The notes beneath the pieces were generated by a model that worked only from the letters and a program-made list of their open reading frames with translations, was not told where the DNA came from and did not search any database. A DNA stretch of 64,000 nt from Nocardia abscessus (GTDB taxonomy: Bacteria; Actinomycetota; Actinomycetes; Mycobacteriales; Mycobacteriaceae): positions 264,538 through 328,537 of the forward strand of contig NZ_JADLQO010000008.1 in assembly GCF_015477775.1 (NCBI RefSeq), in the 5' to 3' direction. The position numbers and the translations under genes are program-made. Positions 33,793-45,323 of this stretch are shown one piece after another. Every line of letters begins with the position of its first letter. Within the stretch, counting starts at the first letter, position 1.

Positions 33793-35028
33793 GTGACCGT
33801 GACTACGCCCTCGATCCCGACGGGATTCGATTTCACCGACCCCGACCTGCTCGCCTCCCGCCTGCCCATCGCGGAGTTCGCCGAACTGCGCCGCACCGCC
33901 CCGGTGTGGTGGTGCGCGCAACCCGATCGGGCCAGCGGCTTCGACGACGGCGGGTACTGGGTCGTCTCCAAGCTCGCGCACATCAAGGAGATCTCGAAGA
34001 ATCCGGAGGTGTTCTCCTCGCACCAGAACACCGCGATCATCCGGTTCAACGAAGAGACCACCCGTGAGCAGATCGACATGCTCGGCGACATGCTGCTGCT
34101 CAACCTCGACCCGCCCAAGCACACCAAGACCCGGCGCATCATCTCCAAGGGCTTCACCCCGAGGGCGGTGGAAAGCCTGCGCGCCGCGCTCACCGAACGC
34201 GCCGCGCGGATCGTGCACGAGGCCAAGAAGTCCGGTAGCGGCGACTTCGTCGAACAGGTCGCCTGTGAACTGCCGTTGCAGGCCATCGCCGAGCTGCTGG
34301 GCATTCCGCAGGAGGACCGGAGGAAGATCTTCGACTGGTCCAACCAGATGATCTCCTACGACGACCCGGAGTTCGAAGGCGACCATCAGGCCGCCACCGC
34401 GGAGGTGATGGGATACGCCTGGAACATGGCCGAGCAGCGGCGCGCCTGCCCGGCCGAGGACATCGTCACCCAGCTGGTCAACGCCGACATCGACGGCGAG
34501 CACCTCGGTTCGGACGAGTTCGCCTTCTTCGTGATCCTGCTGTCGGTGGCGGGCAACGAGACCACCCGCAACTCGATCACCCACGGCATGAAGGCGTTCG
34601 TGGACCACCCCGAGCAGTGGGAGATCTACCGGCAGCAGCGCCCGCGCACCGCGCCCGACGAGATCGTCCGATGGGCCACCCCGGTCACCGCGTTCCAGCG
34701 CACCGCGACCCAGGACACCGTGCTCGGCGGCCAGGAGATCAAGCAGGGCCAGCGGCTCGGATTGTTCTACAGCTCGGCCAATTTCGACGGGGAGGCCTTC
34801 GCGGATCCGTTCACCTTCGACGTGCTGCGCGACCCGAACCCGCACGTCGGTTTCGGCGGCACCGGCACGCACTACTGCGTGGGCGCGAACCTGGCCCGGT
34901 TGCAGATCGATCTGATGTTCAACGCCATCGCCGAGGTGATGCCCAACCTGCGGCAGGTGTCCGATCCGGTGCGGCTGCGGTCGGGCTGGCTGAACGGGAT
35001 CAAGCGCTGGGAAGTCGAATACGCTTGA
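33793..35028 (+). CDS. cyp125: cytochrome P450, CYP125 (steroid C26/27-monooxygenase) type
   Basis: A 411-residue soluble P450. Overall it reads closely like mycobacterial CYP125: GFDFTDPDLLASRLPIAEFA, HTKTRRIISKGFTPRAVESL, FVILLSVAGNETTRNSITHG (oxygen-activation helix), EIVRWATPVTAFQRTA (ExxR), and the haem loop GFGGTGTHYCVGANLARLQ with Cys362. CYP125 oxidises the cholesterol side-chain end to alcohol and acid, starting degradation. The start is GTG after GGAG. A KstR-like box lies ~100 bp upstream and a TetR gene follows directly. The window lacks the rest of the sterol pathway, so this may be a second copy. Confidence 0.92.
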   Translation: MTVTTPSIPTGFDFTDPDLLASRLPIAEFAELRRTAPVWWCAQPDRASGFDDGGYWVVSKLAHIKEISKNPEVFSSHQNTAIIRFNEETTREQIDMLGDMLLLNLDPPKHTKTRRIISKGFTPRAVESLRAALTERAARIVHEAKKSGSGDFVEQVACELPLQAIAELLGIPQEDRRKIFDWSNQMISYDDPEFEGDHQAATAEVMGYAWNMAEQRRACPAEDIVTQLVNADIDGEHLGSDEFAFFVILLSVAGNETTRNSITHGMKAFVDHPEQWEIYRQQRPRTAPDEIVRWATPVTAFQRTATQDTVLGGQEIKQGQRLGLFYSSANFDGEAFADPFTFDVLRDPNPHVGFGGTGTHYCVGANLARLQIDLMFNAIAEVMPNLRQVSDPVRLRSGWLNGIKRWEVEYA

Positions 35029-35036
35029 ATCGAACG

Positions 35037-35762
35037 GTGCAACAGTCCAAACCACGGGGCCGCGCGCCGGTGGTGACCGACAGCGACATCCGGCGGGTCG
35101 CCAGCGCGCTGCTGGTCCAACGCGGGCCCGATGCGGTCACCTTGCGCGCCATCGCGCGGGAGCTCGGTGTCACCGCGCCCGCGCTGTACCGGTACTACAA
35201 CTCGCTGGAAGACCTGCTGGAGCGCCTGCGGCTGGACTTCTGCGCCGACTTGGCGGCGGAACTGACCGCCGAGATCGCCACGCTGCCCGACGACGGCGCC
35301 GTGCAGTTCTTCGCCATCTGCCGTGGCTTCCGGCGCTGGGCGCTGACGCACACCAGGGAGTTCACCTTGGTGTTCGCCTCGCCCGGCGCCGGACAGGCCC
35401 GCGCGTTGCGCCGCTTCGACGAGCCCTTCGGCCGGATCTTCCTGGCCGCGGCGGGCAGGCTGCTGGCGAACTACGACATCGTCACGCCCTCCACCGACGT
35501 CATCCCGCCGGAGTTGCGCGAGGATCTGGTGCACTTCCAGACCGAACTGCTGGCCGCGCTGTCGGAGTCGAGCCAGAAATTCCCCGCCGAGAAGCTGGAC
35601 CTCGGGGTGACGTATCTGATGATCCAGATCTGGGCGCGGCTCTACGGGCACGTCACCCTCGAGGTCTTCGGGAACTACCCGATCCCGCTGGACAAGCCGG
35701 AGATCCTGTTCGACGCGATGCTCGCCGACCTGGGGCGCACGGCGGGCCTGCTCGCCGACTGA
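35037..35762 (+). CDS. TetR/AcrR-family regulator
   Basis: A 241-residue regulator: DSDIRRVASALLVQRGPDAV and TLRAIARELGVTAPALYRYY form the helix-turn-helix; the C-terminal part ends LGVTYLMIQIWARLYGHVTL then EVFGNYPIPLD, the TetR_C_13/WHG-type pattern. It begins nine bases after the P450 stop, so they are one operon and it may control it. GTG at 35037 is taken; TTG at 35025 overlapping the P450 stop is possible. Confidence 0.9.
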   Translation: MQQSKPRGRAPVVTDSDIRRVASALLVQRGPDAVTLRAIARELGVTAPALYRYYNSLEDLLERLRLDFCADLAAELTAEIATLPDDGAVQFFAICRGFRRWALTHTREFTLVFASPGAGQARALRRFDEPFGRIFLAAAGRLLANYDIVTPSTDVIPPELREDLVHFQTELLAALSESSQKFPAEKLDLGVTYLMIQIWARLYGHVTLEVFGNYPIPLDKPEILFDAMLADLGRTAGLLAD

Positions 35763-35776
35763 ACCCGGCGCTCGCG

Positions 35777-37798
35777 CTAGATGCGAGCCCCCTTCGCGCG
35801 GTTGCACGCCCGGCACAGGATCTGGAGGTTCGCCGCGCTGGTCGCACCGCCGCGGCTGAGCGGGATGATGTGGTCGAACTCCAGGTAGTGCCCGTCGCCG
35901 CATTCGACGCACCGGCCGCCGTCGCGCTGCCACACCTGCGCCTTCACCTCCTGCGGGATGCTGCGGGTGTCACGCTGGCCGGGATTGAGGACGAGACGTT
36001 TGGCCACGCGCAGTGCGCCTTCCAGCGCGGCCGAGACGTAGTCCGGATCGGCGACGGCGAACGTCGCGCCCCCGCGCGCGGAGGTGGCGGCGACCACCAC
36101 CAACCCCTGCTCCGCGTGCACGGACACGACGCGTGACCACGGCATCTCGATGCCGGTGTCGGCGCCGACGAATCGCAGCTTCTTGTTGCTGCCGATCAGC
36201 CTGCCCTCGGTGAGCTTCGGGCCGCGGGCGAGCTGGCGCACGTGCGTCGCGGGCAGGTCGAGGTGCACCGTCTCCTCGGGGTCCAGATGCAGGCCGGGCG
36301 TGCGGACGACCGGCAGATCGCCGGTGCGCAGCCGGTAGAGGGTGTTCCCGCGATGCATCCGCCGGCGCAGGTCCTCGATCAGTGGACCGCCGAGCGCGAG
36401 TTCGGTGACCGCCTGCTCGAACAGCTCCAGTTCCGCGTGGTGGACTTCGGCGTCGGCGAAGGCGAAGGTGACCAGCCGCTCCACATAGCTGAGGCCGACC
36501 TCGCGTAAGGCCGTGCGCCCCGCTTCGGTATCGATGCGCTGGTAGCGCAACGATGCCCACAATGCCGCCCACTCGGGACCACGCGGCCCATGGGCGGTGA
36601 GCACCCGCCATGCCCGCGTGTGCCAATGGATGAGGTATTCCTCGATCTCCTGCGCACACCGCTGGCACGGGGCGAGCCCGCCGAACAGCTTGCGGCGGAG
36701 CGGGTTTCCGCACCGATCGCAGTGCCGCCCGCCGGTCGGGTGCGGCAGATACCGGTCCTCGGTCCATTCGGCGCCGTCCCACCAGCGCATGAGCTGCGGA
36801 TCGTCCGGATCAGGGTGCCAGTCCGCGTGTTCGGGGTTCAGGGGTGGCGGGGGAGTCGGCGGTGCGGTTTCCGGGGTGTACCGGTTGAGGTCGACCGTAC
36901 GGTGGGTGTGCGGCAGGGGAGCGGTGTCCACGCGGTCGAGCACCTCGGTGCGTGGCCGAACGGGTGTGCCGGGGCCGGGGTGCGGCGCTGCGGCCCCTTC
37001 GAACCGCCCGGGTGAGTTCTCGGCCTGGCGGTGATGCTCGCCGATGCGTTGCACCGGACCGTGTTCGGCGGCGCCGTTCGGTGCGTCCGTCCGATCGGCC
37101 GCGGCGTGATCCCCGTTCCTGCGAGCCTGGAACGACCCGTGCGGGATGTGGTGGTCGAGCCGTTCGGCCGAGTCGAGACCGGACTCGGTCCCGGCTGTGG
37201 ATCGGGCCGGAAGTCGTTCCTGCGCAGGTGCCGCCGCGGCCGATCGGTGCACCCGGAAAGGGTTGGTGGGATGCGTGGTGCGGGCGGGCGCCGAGGGATC
37301 GTCGACATGGACGCCGAACTCGCTGATCAACCCGGCCAGTCCGCTGGACCAACCCTGGCCGATGGCGCGGAACCGCCACTGCCCGTCGCGGCGGTAGAAC
37401 TCGCCGAACATCAATGCGGGCACCGCGTCCGCGTCCTCGATCTCGAACGTCACGACCGCTCCGTCGACGGAGTGCACGGCGACGGTCAGTCCGTGGATGT
37501 CGCCGAAGGTGCCCCCGTCGACCGAGCCGGAGACGACGATGCGATCGACGTCCGCTTCGGTGCGCGGCAGCGACACGCTCAGCCGCGCGGTCCCCGGCGC
37601 CGGTTCCTGGTCGAGGGTGACCGCCTGGGAGACGTGCCGCGGTGCGTTGTAGAACACGAGGTCGCGGTCGGACCGAACCGAGCCCGACGCGTCCAGCAGC
37701 AAGGCGTGCGCGTCCACCGAGTGCTCCGATCGCCATGAAACAACCACGGCTAGAAGAGATGTCGGTACCGCTGCGTTCGCGCCCTTGCTGAGATTCAT
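35777..37798 (-). CDS. TerD-DUF2510-zinc ribbon-HNH nuclease fusion
   Basis: A 673-residue multidomain protein. Residues 1-165: TerD domain (MNLSKGANAAVPTS, LFYRRDGQ-type end EFYRRDGQWRFRAIGQGWSS). Then a ~110-residue Pro/Arg-rich linker. Residues ~285-330: DUF2510 (ADWHPDPDDPQLMRWWDGAE). Next a zinc ribbon (CDRC and CQRC), a helical block with a TerB-like look (LVTFAFADAEVHHAELELFE), a small beta domain, and a C-terminal HNH endonuclease: CVECGDGHYLEFDHIIPLSR then NLQILCRACNRAKG. TerD-linked nucleases have been proposed to work in stress or DNA-processing Ter systems. The target is unknown. The ATG at 37798 is taken; upstream codons lie in a different gene's region. Confidence 0.9.
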   Translation of the reverse strand: MNLSKGANAAVPTSLLAVVVSWRSEHSVDAHALLLDASGSVRSDRDLVFYNAPRHVSQAVTLDQEPAPGTARLSVSLPRTEADVDRIVVSGSVDGGTFGDIHGLTVAVHSVDGAVVTFEIEDADAVPALMFGEFYRRDGQWRFRAIGQGWSSGLAGLISEFGVHVDDPSAPARTTHPTNPFRVHRSAAAAPAQERLPARSTAGTESGLDSAERLDHHIPHGSFQARRNGDHAAADRTDAPNGAAEHGPVQRIGEHHRQAENSPGRFEGAAAPHPGPGTPVRPRTEVLDRVDTAPLPHTHRTVDLNRYTPETAPPTPPPPLNPEHADWHPDPDDPQLMRWWDGAEWTEDRYLPHPTGGRHCDRCGNPLRRKLFGGLAPCQRCAQEIEEYLIHWHTRAWRVLTAHGPRGPEWAALWASLRYQRIDTEAGRTALREVGLSYVERLVTFAFADAEVHHAELELFEQAVTELALGGPLIEDLRRRMHRGNTLYRLRTGDLPVVRTPGLHLDPEETVHLDLPATHVRQLARGPKLTEGRLIGSNKKLRFVGADTGIEMPWSRVVSVHAEQGLVVVAATSARGGATFAVADPDYVSAALEGALRVAKRLVLNPGQRDTRSIPQEVKAQVWQRDGGRCVECGDGHYLEFDHIIPLSRGGATSAANLQILCRACNRAKGARI

Positions 37799-37882
37799 TG
37801 TGCTCGAACTATGCCACGACCCTCCGACACGCCGAACTCGCGAGGGGACGTCCTTCGGCGGGGCGTGCGGCACAGTGTTCTC

Positions 37883-38380
37883 ATGACGAACCCGAAACGC
37901 CCGGGTCGTAAGCCCCCGACCCCGAAGTTGCCCGGTGGGCGGGTGCCCGGCCCCGCCGACGTGCTGACCGCCGCGCAGGCCGCGGTCGAAGCGGCGCAGA
38001 CGGCCGCGGGGCAAGCGCTGGAAGCCGCCCAGTTGACCGCGACGTCGGCGTTCGACGCGGCGGTGCGGCTGCCGCCCGCGTCGGCCCAGCTGGCCGCGCA
38101 ACTGCCCGACCTGGTGGAGAACCTTTCGAACGCGATCGAGCGGCTCAACTCCACCATCGATCGACTCGATCGCACCCTGGCCCTGGCCGATCCGGCGTTC
38201 GCGGCCTACGACCGGCTGCTGCCCAGGCTGGAAGCGATGATCTCGCTCGGCGAGGACGTGCTCGGACGATTGGCGAAGGTGCCCGGCGTCGCCCTGCTCG
38301 GCAAGCTGACCGGTCTGAGCGCGCCGGAACAACCCGCCGCCGAGCCACCGCGGCGGAAGTCCACCAGGCGCCGCACCTAG
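37883..38380 (+). CDS. alanine-rich helical protein of unknown function
   Basis: A 165-residue protein with a basic start (MTNPKRPGRKPPTPKLPGGR), an alanine-rich helix (LTAAQAAVEAAQTAAGQALE), and a probable coiled coil LPDLVENLSNAIERLNSTID RLDRTLALADP in two parts, then a helical C-terminus and a basic tail RRKSTRRRT. It may scaffold or coat DNA or membrane; no family is recognised. The ATG at 37883 opens the first plausible start. It is divergent from the TerD-HNH gene and convergent with pabAB. Confidence 0.75.
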   Translation: MTNPKRPGRKPPTPKLPGGRVPGPADVLTAAQAAVEAAQTAAGQALEAAQLTATSAFDAAVRLPPASAQLAAQLPDLVENLSNAIERLNSTIDRLDRTLALADPAFAAYDRLLPRLEAMISLGEDVLGRLAKVPGVALLGKLTGLSAPEQPAAEPPRRKSTRRRT

Positions 38381-38392
38381 CCGGGTTCGCGC

Positions 38393-40642
<2,250 letters not shown>

Positions 40643-40731
40643 GGTTCTGGAAACCCTACGCCGCGCCGGTCGGAGCTAACTGTTGTCGTCTGCCTTCAGT
40701 TCGGGTCGGCCGGTGGTGCACAATGTGGGGC

Positions 40732-41787
40732 ATGTCTGTTGCGCAACCGGTCGATGTGGATCCCGCGGTCGTCGACTTCGCCGTCGTCGGAAAGTGGATG
40801 GATGAGCAGGGTCTGCCCTCCGGCGAGTTCGAGGACGTGACCGCGCTGGGCGGCGGAACGCAGAACATCATGCTCCGCTTCGGCCGAGGCGGCCGGATGT
40901 ACGTGCTGCGCCGCGGGCCGAAGCATCTGCGCGCGAAGAGCAACGACGTGATCCGGCGCGAGGCCCGGCTGCTCGGCGCGCTCGGCGGCGCCCAGGTCCG
41001 CGCGCCCCGGGTGATCGCGGCCTGCACCGACGAGTCGGTGCTCGGCGCGGTTTTCTACCTGATGGAGCCGATCCACGGTTTCAATCCGCAGAACGAACTG
41101 CCCGAACTGCACGCGGGCGATCCGGAGATCCGCAGGCAGATGGGTCTTTCCGCGGTAGAGGCCATCGCGCGGCTCGGCGCGCTGGACTATCAGGCGCTCG
41201 GGCTGGCCGACTACGGCAAGCCGGAGGGCTTCCTGGAGCGTCAGGTGCCGCGCTGGCTCGGTGAGCTCGAGTCCTATTCGGCCAACGAGGGCTACCCCGG
41301 TCCGGAGATCCCCGGTGTCGCGGCGGTCGGGGAGTGGCTGGAGCGCAACCGTCCCGCCCAGTGGACCCCGGGCATCCTGCACGGCGACTGCCACCTGGCG
41401 AACGTGATGTTCTCCTTCGACGGTCCGCAGGTGGCGGCGATGGTCGACTGGGAGATGTCCACCATCGGCGATCCGCTGCTGGATCTGGGCTGGCAGATCG
41501 CCACCCGCCCGGAGCCGGGCACCACCGGCGCGGCGTTGGTGGGCAAGCTCGGCGCGGTCGGCGGGCTGCCGACGGCCGAGGAGATGATCGCGCACTACGG
41601 GCAGTTCTCCGAGCGCGACCTGAGCGCGATGCCCTGGTACACCGTGCTGGCCTGCTTCAAGCTCGGCATCGTCCTGGAGGGCACGCATGCCCGCGCCTTC
41701 GCGGGTAAGGCCCCCAAGCAGGTCGGCGACTTCCTGCACGCGATCACGCTGGAACTCTTCGAGCGGGCGCAGCGGCTGATGGAGTGA
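40732..41787 (+). CDS. APH-type phosphotransferase
   Basis: A 351-residue kinase-fold protein. The nucleotide loop is TALGGGTQNIMLRFGRGGRM, the catalytic loop ILHGDCHLANVMF and the metal-binding DWEMSTIGDPLLDLGW. In mycobacteria this subfamily sits beside acyl-CoA dehydrogenases and is tied to lipid/sterol breakdown rather than antibiotic resistance. It stands alone here, divergent from pabAB. ATG at 40732 (MSVAQPVDVD) is preferred; ATG at 40723 is also in frame. Confidence 0.9.
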   Translation: MSVAQPVDVDPAVVDFAVVGKWMDEQGLPSGEFEDVTALGGGTQNIMLRFGRGGRMYVLRRGPKHLRAKSNDVIRREARLLGALGGAQVRAPRVIAACTDESVLGAVFYLMEPIHGFNPQNELPELHAGDPEIRRQMGLSAVEAIARLGALDYQALGLADYGKPEGFLERQVPRWLGELESYSANEGYPGPEIPGVAAVGEWLERNRPAQWTPGILHGDCHLANVMFSFDGPQVAAMVDWEMSTIGDPLLDLGWQIATRPEPGTTGAALVGKLGAVGGLPTAEEMIAHYGQFSERDLSAMPWYTVLACFKLGIVLEGTHARAFAGKAPKQVGDFLHAITLELFERAQRLME

Positions 41788-41860
41788 CCTGTCGGGATGT
41801 TGCCGACAGGTGACCGGATATCGGTGGAAGGTGTCATCCCGCCGCGCTTAGGTTGAGCGC

Positions 41861-42391
41861 ATGCCGATCGTTCCCGATGTCAAAGACTGGACCTGGGTGC
41901 TCGAGCGCCCGTGTCCGGAATGTGGTTTCGACGCCGCCGCGACCGCCTACGAATCCGTCCCCGCGCTGACCCGGGATGCGGCCGACCGCTTCGCCGCGGT
42001 GCTCGACCGCCCGGGCGTCCGCGCGCGTCCGGATGAATCGACGTGGTCCGCCCTGGAATACGGCGCGCACGTACGCGACGTGTGCCGCCTGTTCGACACG
42101 CGCCTCGGCCTGATGCTGGCCGGTACCCCCGAGGGTGAGCCGCCGCGTTTCGCGAATTGGGATCAGGACGAGACCGCGGTCGCCGACCGCTACAACGAGC
42201 AGGACCCGGCCCGGGTGGCCGCGGAACTGGACGAGGCCGCCGAGCGGGTGGCGCGCTCCTTCGCCTCGGTGCCGCCCGAGCGACGTGGTCTGCGCGGCGC
42301 GCGCAGCGACGGAGCACTGTTCACGGTGGAGTCGTTCGCGCGGTACTTCGTGCACGATCTGGTGCACCACGTGCACGACGTCCGGGGCTGA
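41861..42391 (+). CDS. DinB-family protein
   Basis: A 176-residue four-helix protein (DinB/mycothiol-maleylpyruvate isomerase-like). Metal-ligand histidines are in place: YGAHVRDVCRLFDTRLGLML and the C-terminal FARYFVHDLVHHVHDVRG (HxxxH/HH). A CPECGFD motif near the N-terminus (18-24) is an added feature seen in one actinomycete subgroup. Members use a metal and often mycothiol to detoxify or isomerise; the reaction is not readable. Confidence 0.85.
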   Translation: MPIVPDVKDWTWVLERPCPECGFDAAATAYESVPALTRDAADRFAAVLDRPGVRARPDESTWSALEYGAHVRDVCRLFDTRLGLMLAGTPEGEPPRFANWDQDETAVADRYNEQDPARVAAELDEAAERVARSFASVPPERRGLRGARSDGALFTVESFARYFVHDLVHHVHDVRG

Positions 42392-42404
42392 CTCGTCGCA
42401 GAAC

Positions 42405-42473
42405 TGTAACGCGTTCGGATCGAAGGTCACGCTATACCGACGAATTTTTCGACCGGCACTAGAACGCGTTACA
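42405..42473. promoter_or_regulatory. two KstR-like boxes before the alcohol dehydrogenase
   Basis: Site 1, TGTAACGCGTTC at 42405-42416, and site 2, GAACGCGTTACA at 42462-42473, are exact reverse complements. Site 2 extended to TAGAACGCGTTACA (42460-42473) fits TnnAACnnGTTnnA completely; site 1 misses the last A. Two helical-phase sites 55-57 bp apart upstream of the ATG suggest tight repression. Confidence 0.7.
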
Positions 42474-42534
42474 TTTTTCTCGTACTGTGGGTGCAGTCAC
42501 ATATAAGCACGTGCATGCGAGAGGGTCGACAGGA

Positions 42535-43665
42535 ATGAAGACGAAGGGCGCGATCCTGTGGGGGATCGACCAGCCGTGGTCGGTGGAGGAGATCGAGGTC
42601 GGTGACCCGGTCGCAGGCGAGGTGCAGATCCGGATGGAAACCGCCGGTATGTGCCACTCCGACCATCACATCGTGACCGGTGCGACCCCGATGCCGTCGT
42701 TCCCCGTCATGGGCGGGCACGAGGGCGCCGGCGTGATCACCAAGCTCGGCCCGAACTGCCCGGCCGATCTCCAGGTCGGCGACCACGTGATCCTGTCGTT
42801 CATCCCCGCCTGCGGCCGCTGTCCGGCTTGCGTGGCAGGACACATGGCGCTGTGCGACCTGGGCGCGGGCCTGCTGATGGGGCAGGCCATCAGCGACGGC
42901 ACCTACCGCATCCAGGCTCGCGGCGAGAACGTCATCCCGATGTGCCTGCTGGGCACGTTCGCGCCGTACATGACGGTGCACCACACCTCGGTGGTCAAGA
43001 TCGATCCGAGCATTCCGTTCGAGGTCGCCTGCCTGGTCGGCTGCGGCGTGCCCACCGGCTTCGGCTCCTCCACGCACGTCGCCCAGGTGTCCCCGGGCGA
43101 AACCGTGGTGATCGCGGGCATCGGCGGCGTCGGCATGAGCGCGCTGCAGGGCGCGGTGCTGTCGGGCGCCTCGAAAGTGGTGGCCATCGACCCGAACCCG
43201 TGGAAGCGCGAACAGGCGCAGAAGTTCGGCGCCACGCACACCTACGAGAGCATGGCCGCCGCGATCATGCCGCTGATGGAGGCCACCGAGGGCCGGATGG
43301 CCGAGAAGGTCATCCTGACCATGGGTGAGATGCACGGCGAGTACATCGAAGAGGGCCTGATCCTCACCTCCAAGGCGGGCACCCTGGTGGTCACCTCGAT
43401 GGGCCGGATGGACGAGAACGACGTCAAGCTGAACAGCTTCCTGCTGTCGATGCTGCAGAAGACGGTGAAGGGCTGCATCTTCGGCGGTGGCAACGCCCGC
43501 CAGGACGCGCCGCGCCTGCTCGCGCTGTACAAGGCGGGCCAGCTGAACCTGGACGACATGGTCACCCGCAGCTACTCCCTGGAGGAGATCAACCAGGGCT
43601 ACCAGGACATGCTGGACGGCAAGAACATCCGCGGCATCATCAAGTACACCGAAGCGGACTGGTAG
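42535..43665 (+). CDS. NDMA-dependent (MDR-type) alcohol dehydrogenase
   Basis: A 376-residue zinc alcohol dehydrogenase of the NDMA-dependent class, which keeps NAD tightly bound and is recycled by mycofactocin or an artificial acceptor. Visible are catalytic-zinc ligands in GMCHSDHH and GGHEGAGVI, structural-zinc CGRCPACVAGHMALC, and the NAD motif VVIAGIGGVGMSALQGAVL. It oxidises alcohols to aldehydes in the cytoplasm. The ATG at 42535 follows GACAGGA; ATG is preferred over GTG at 42487. The KstR-like boxes upstream suggest it works on sterol-derived or similar lipid alcohols. Confidence 0.93.
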   Translation: MKTKGAILWGIDQPWSVEEIEVGDPVAGEVQIRMETAGMCHSDHHIVTGATPMPSFPVMGGHEGAGVITKLGPNCPADLQVGDHVILSFIPACGRCPACVAGHMALCDLGAGLLMGQAISDGTYRIQARGENVIPMCLLGTFAPYMTVHHTSVVKIDPSIPFEVACLVGCGVPTGFGSSTHVAQVSPGETVVIAGIGGVGMSALQGAVLSGASKVVAIDPNPWKREQAQKFGATHTYESMAAAIMPLMEATEGRMAEKVILTMGEMHGEYIEEGLILTSKAGTLVVTSMGRMDENDVKLNSFLLSMLQKTVKGCIFGGGNARQDAPRLLALYKAGQLNLDDMVTRSYSLEEINQGYQDMLDGKNIRGIIKYTEADW

Positions 43666-43671
43666 ACCGCC

Positions 43672-44019
43672 TCAGCGTCGCTCGGCGAGCGCGGTGGCGA
43701 TCCGTGCGATCAGCTCGTACGGCACCGGTTCGCCGAGCCGGAACCGCAGCGTTCCCTTGCCCGCCCGGTACGGCTCGAGTTCGCGTTCCAACGCCGGATC
43801 GCCGTCCGGGATCGGGTAGAGGCTGACATGCTGCTTCCAGCCCGCGAAGTGCACGACATTGCGGCCGTGCAGCTTGAAGGTGGGGATGTCGTAGCTGATC
43901 GCCTCGGTGGCGTCGGGCAGCGCACGCCGGATGGCGGCGCGGATCCCGCTCAGGATCTCGCGCACGTCGTCCGGGAAACCGGCCAGATACGCGTCGATGT
44001 TCTCGGGATGCTCCGCCAC
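43672..44019 (-). CDS. DUF1801 (YdhG-like) protein
   Basis: A 115-residue protein of the DUF1801 family: LSGIRAAIRRALPDATEAIS, YDIPTFKLHGRNVVHFAGWK, HVSLYPIPDG and LRFRLGEPVPYELIARIATA. The family is often annotated iron chaperone by analogy with frataxin-like folds, with little proof. It is convergent with the alcohol dehydrogenase, six bases between stops. Confidence 0.87.
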   Translation of the reverse strand: MAEHPENIDAYLAGFPDDVREILSGIRAAIRRALPDATEAISYDIPTFKLHGRNVVHFAGWKQHVSLYPIPDGDPALERELEPYRAGKGTLRFRLGEPVPYELIARIATALAERR

Positions 44020-44087
44020 CAGGGCCTCCTCGGTTCCGGGATCGGCTACCGCTGTTCGAGCGTGGCCAGTCTACGGAACCGGGGTGC

Positions 44088-45281
44088 TCAGATCTCGCAG
44101 CGCAAGAGGGCGTCGCGCAGGTTGCGGCTGCGCACGTCGTCGAGGACCGCGAGGCCGAGCCGGTTCATCGTGTAACCGAAACCCAGACCCGTTGCGGGGT
44201 CGGCGAAGCCGAACGAGCCGCCGAGTCCCGTGGTGCCGTACGCGCGTTTGTCCGAGCCGAAGCGGAACGAGCCGCGCGACTTGCGGAAGCCCAGGTGGTA
44301 GCGGCTCCTGGTGTGCAGCACCAGGTCGTCGGCGGGGACGTCGTCGGCGGTCTCGGCCGCAGCGAGCCGGTCCAGCAGCGCGTCATCGATCGGCAGCGCG
44401 CCGGTGCGCCCGGCGGCCGCGCCGTAGACCTTGGCCAGCGCGCGGGCGTTGCCCACCCCGTTGGATCCCGGCAGTTCCACTTCGAGGAACTCGCGGCGGG
44501 TCGCCCGCGCAGGCGCTCCGCAGCGCGGGTTGGTCAGTGCCGCGTAGGACAACCCCCGTTTGGCGTAGATCTCGGCGCCGATGCGCAGGGGGAGATCGCG
44601 CTCGTAGCGCAGCACGTCCGCGCCGCGTGTCGCCGACATGGTGGCGATGCGGTCCATGCTCTGCTCGGCGGGCAGACCGATGAAGAAATCCGCACCGAGC
44701 GGTCCGGCGATGTCTTCGGCGAAGATCCGCCCGAGCGTGCGGCCGTTCGGATCGACTCGGCGCAGCAGTTCGCCTTGATACAGGCCCAGGGTGATCGCGT
44801 GATAGCCGTGCCTGGTGCCGGGACGCCAGGCGGGTTTCTGCTCGGCGAGAATGCGCGCGAGGCCGTCCAGGTCGGCGATCTGCGACAGGCGCACGGTCTC
44901 GCCGAGGCCGGACAACCCCGCCTGGTGGTCGATCAGCTGGCGCACGGTGACCGTGTCCTTGCCGTGCGCGGCGAACTCCGGCCAGTACTTCGCCACCGGC
45001 TGCTCGTAGTCGAGCAGTCCCTTGGCGACCACGGCGGCGACGGTGAACGCCGCCATGCCCTTGGTGGAGGAGAACACCGGCACGATCGTGTTTTGCTCCC
45101 ACGGCAGCGTGCGCTTGCGATCACGGAAGCCGGCCCACAGATCCACGACCGGGCGCTCGCCCGCGTAGACCGCTACGGCGGCGCCGATTTCCCCGTGGCG
45201 CTCGAAGTTGCGGCGGAAGGCGTCGGCGACCGGTCCGAAACCGGACGCGACGTCACCGTGAACAGTGGGCTTTTCACTCAT
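44088..45281 (-). CDS. serine hydrolase, class-C beta-lactamase/EstB type
   Basis: A 397-residue penicillin-binding-protein-fold hydrolase. The SxxK motif is FSSTKGMAAFTVAA (Ser near 71), the YxN-position motif is RHGYHAITLG, and the third motif is HTRSRYHLGF/ GTTGLGGSFGF. No signal peptide is seen, so it is likely a cytoplasmic esterase or lipase-like (EstB, LipL-type) enzyme. It is divergent from another serine hydrolase, only 42 bp away. Confidence 0.9.
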   Translation of the reverse strand: MSEKPTVHGDVASGFGPVADAFRRNFERHGEIGAAVAVYAGERPVVDLWAGFRDRKRTLPWEQNTIVPVFSSTKGMAAFTVAAVVAKGLLDYEQPVAKYWPEFAAHGKDTVTVRQLIDHQAGLSGLGETVRLSQIADLDGLARILAEQKPAWRPGTRHGYHAITLGLYQGELLRRVDPNGRTLGRIFAEDIAGPLGADFFIGLPAEQSMDRIATMSATRGADVLRYERDLPLRIGAEIYAKRGLSYAALTNPRCGAPARATRREFLEVELPGSNGVGNARALAKVYGAAAGRTGALPIDDALLDRLAAAETADDVPADDLVLHTRSRYHLGFRKSRGSFRFGSDKRAYGTTGLGGSFGFADPATGLGFGYTMNRLGLAVLDDVRSRNLRDALLRCEI

Positions 45282-45323
45282 GGTGAGTCGATGGTAGTCA
45301 CGCGGTTCTCGTAGGCTCGCAGG

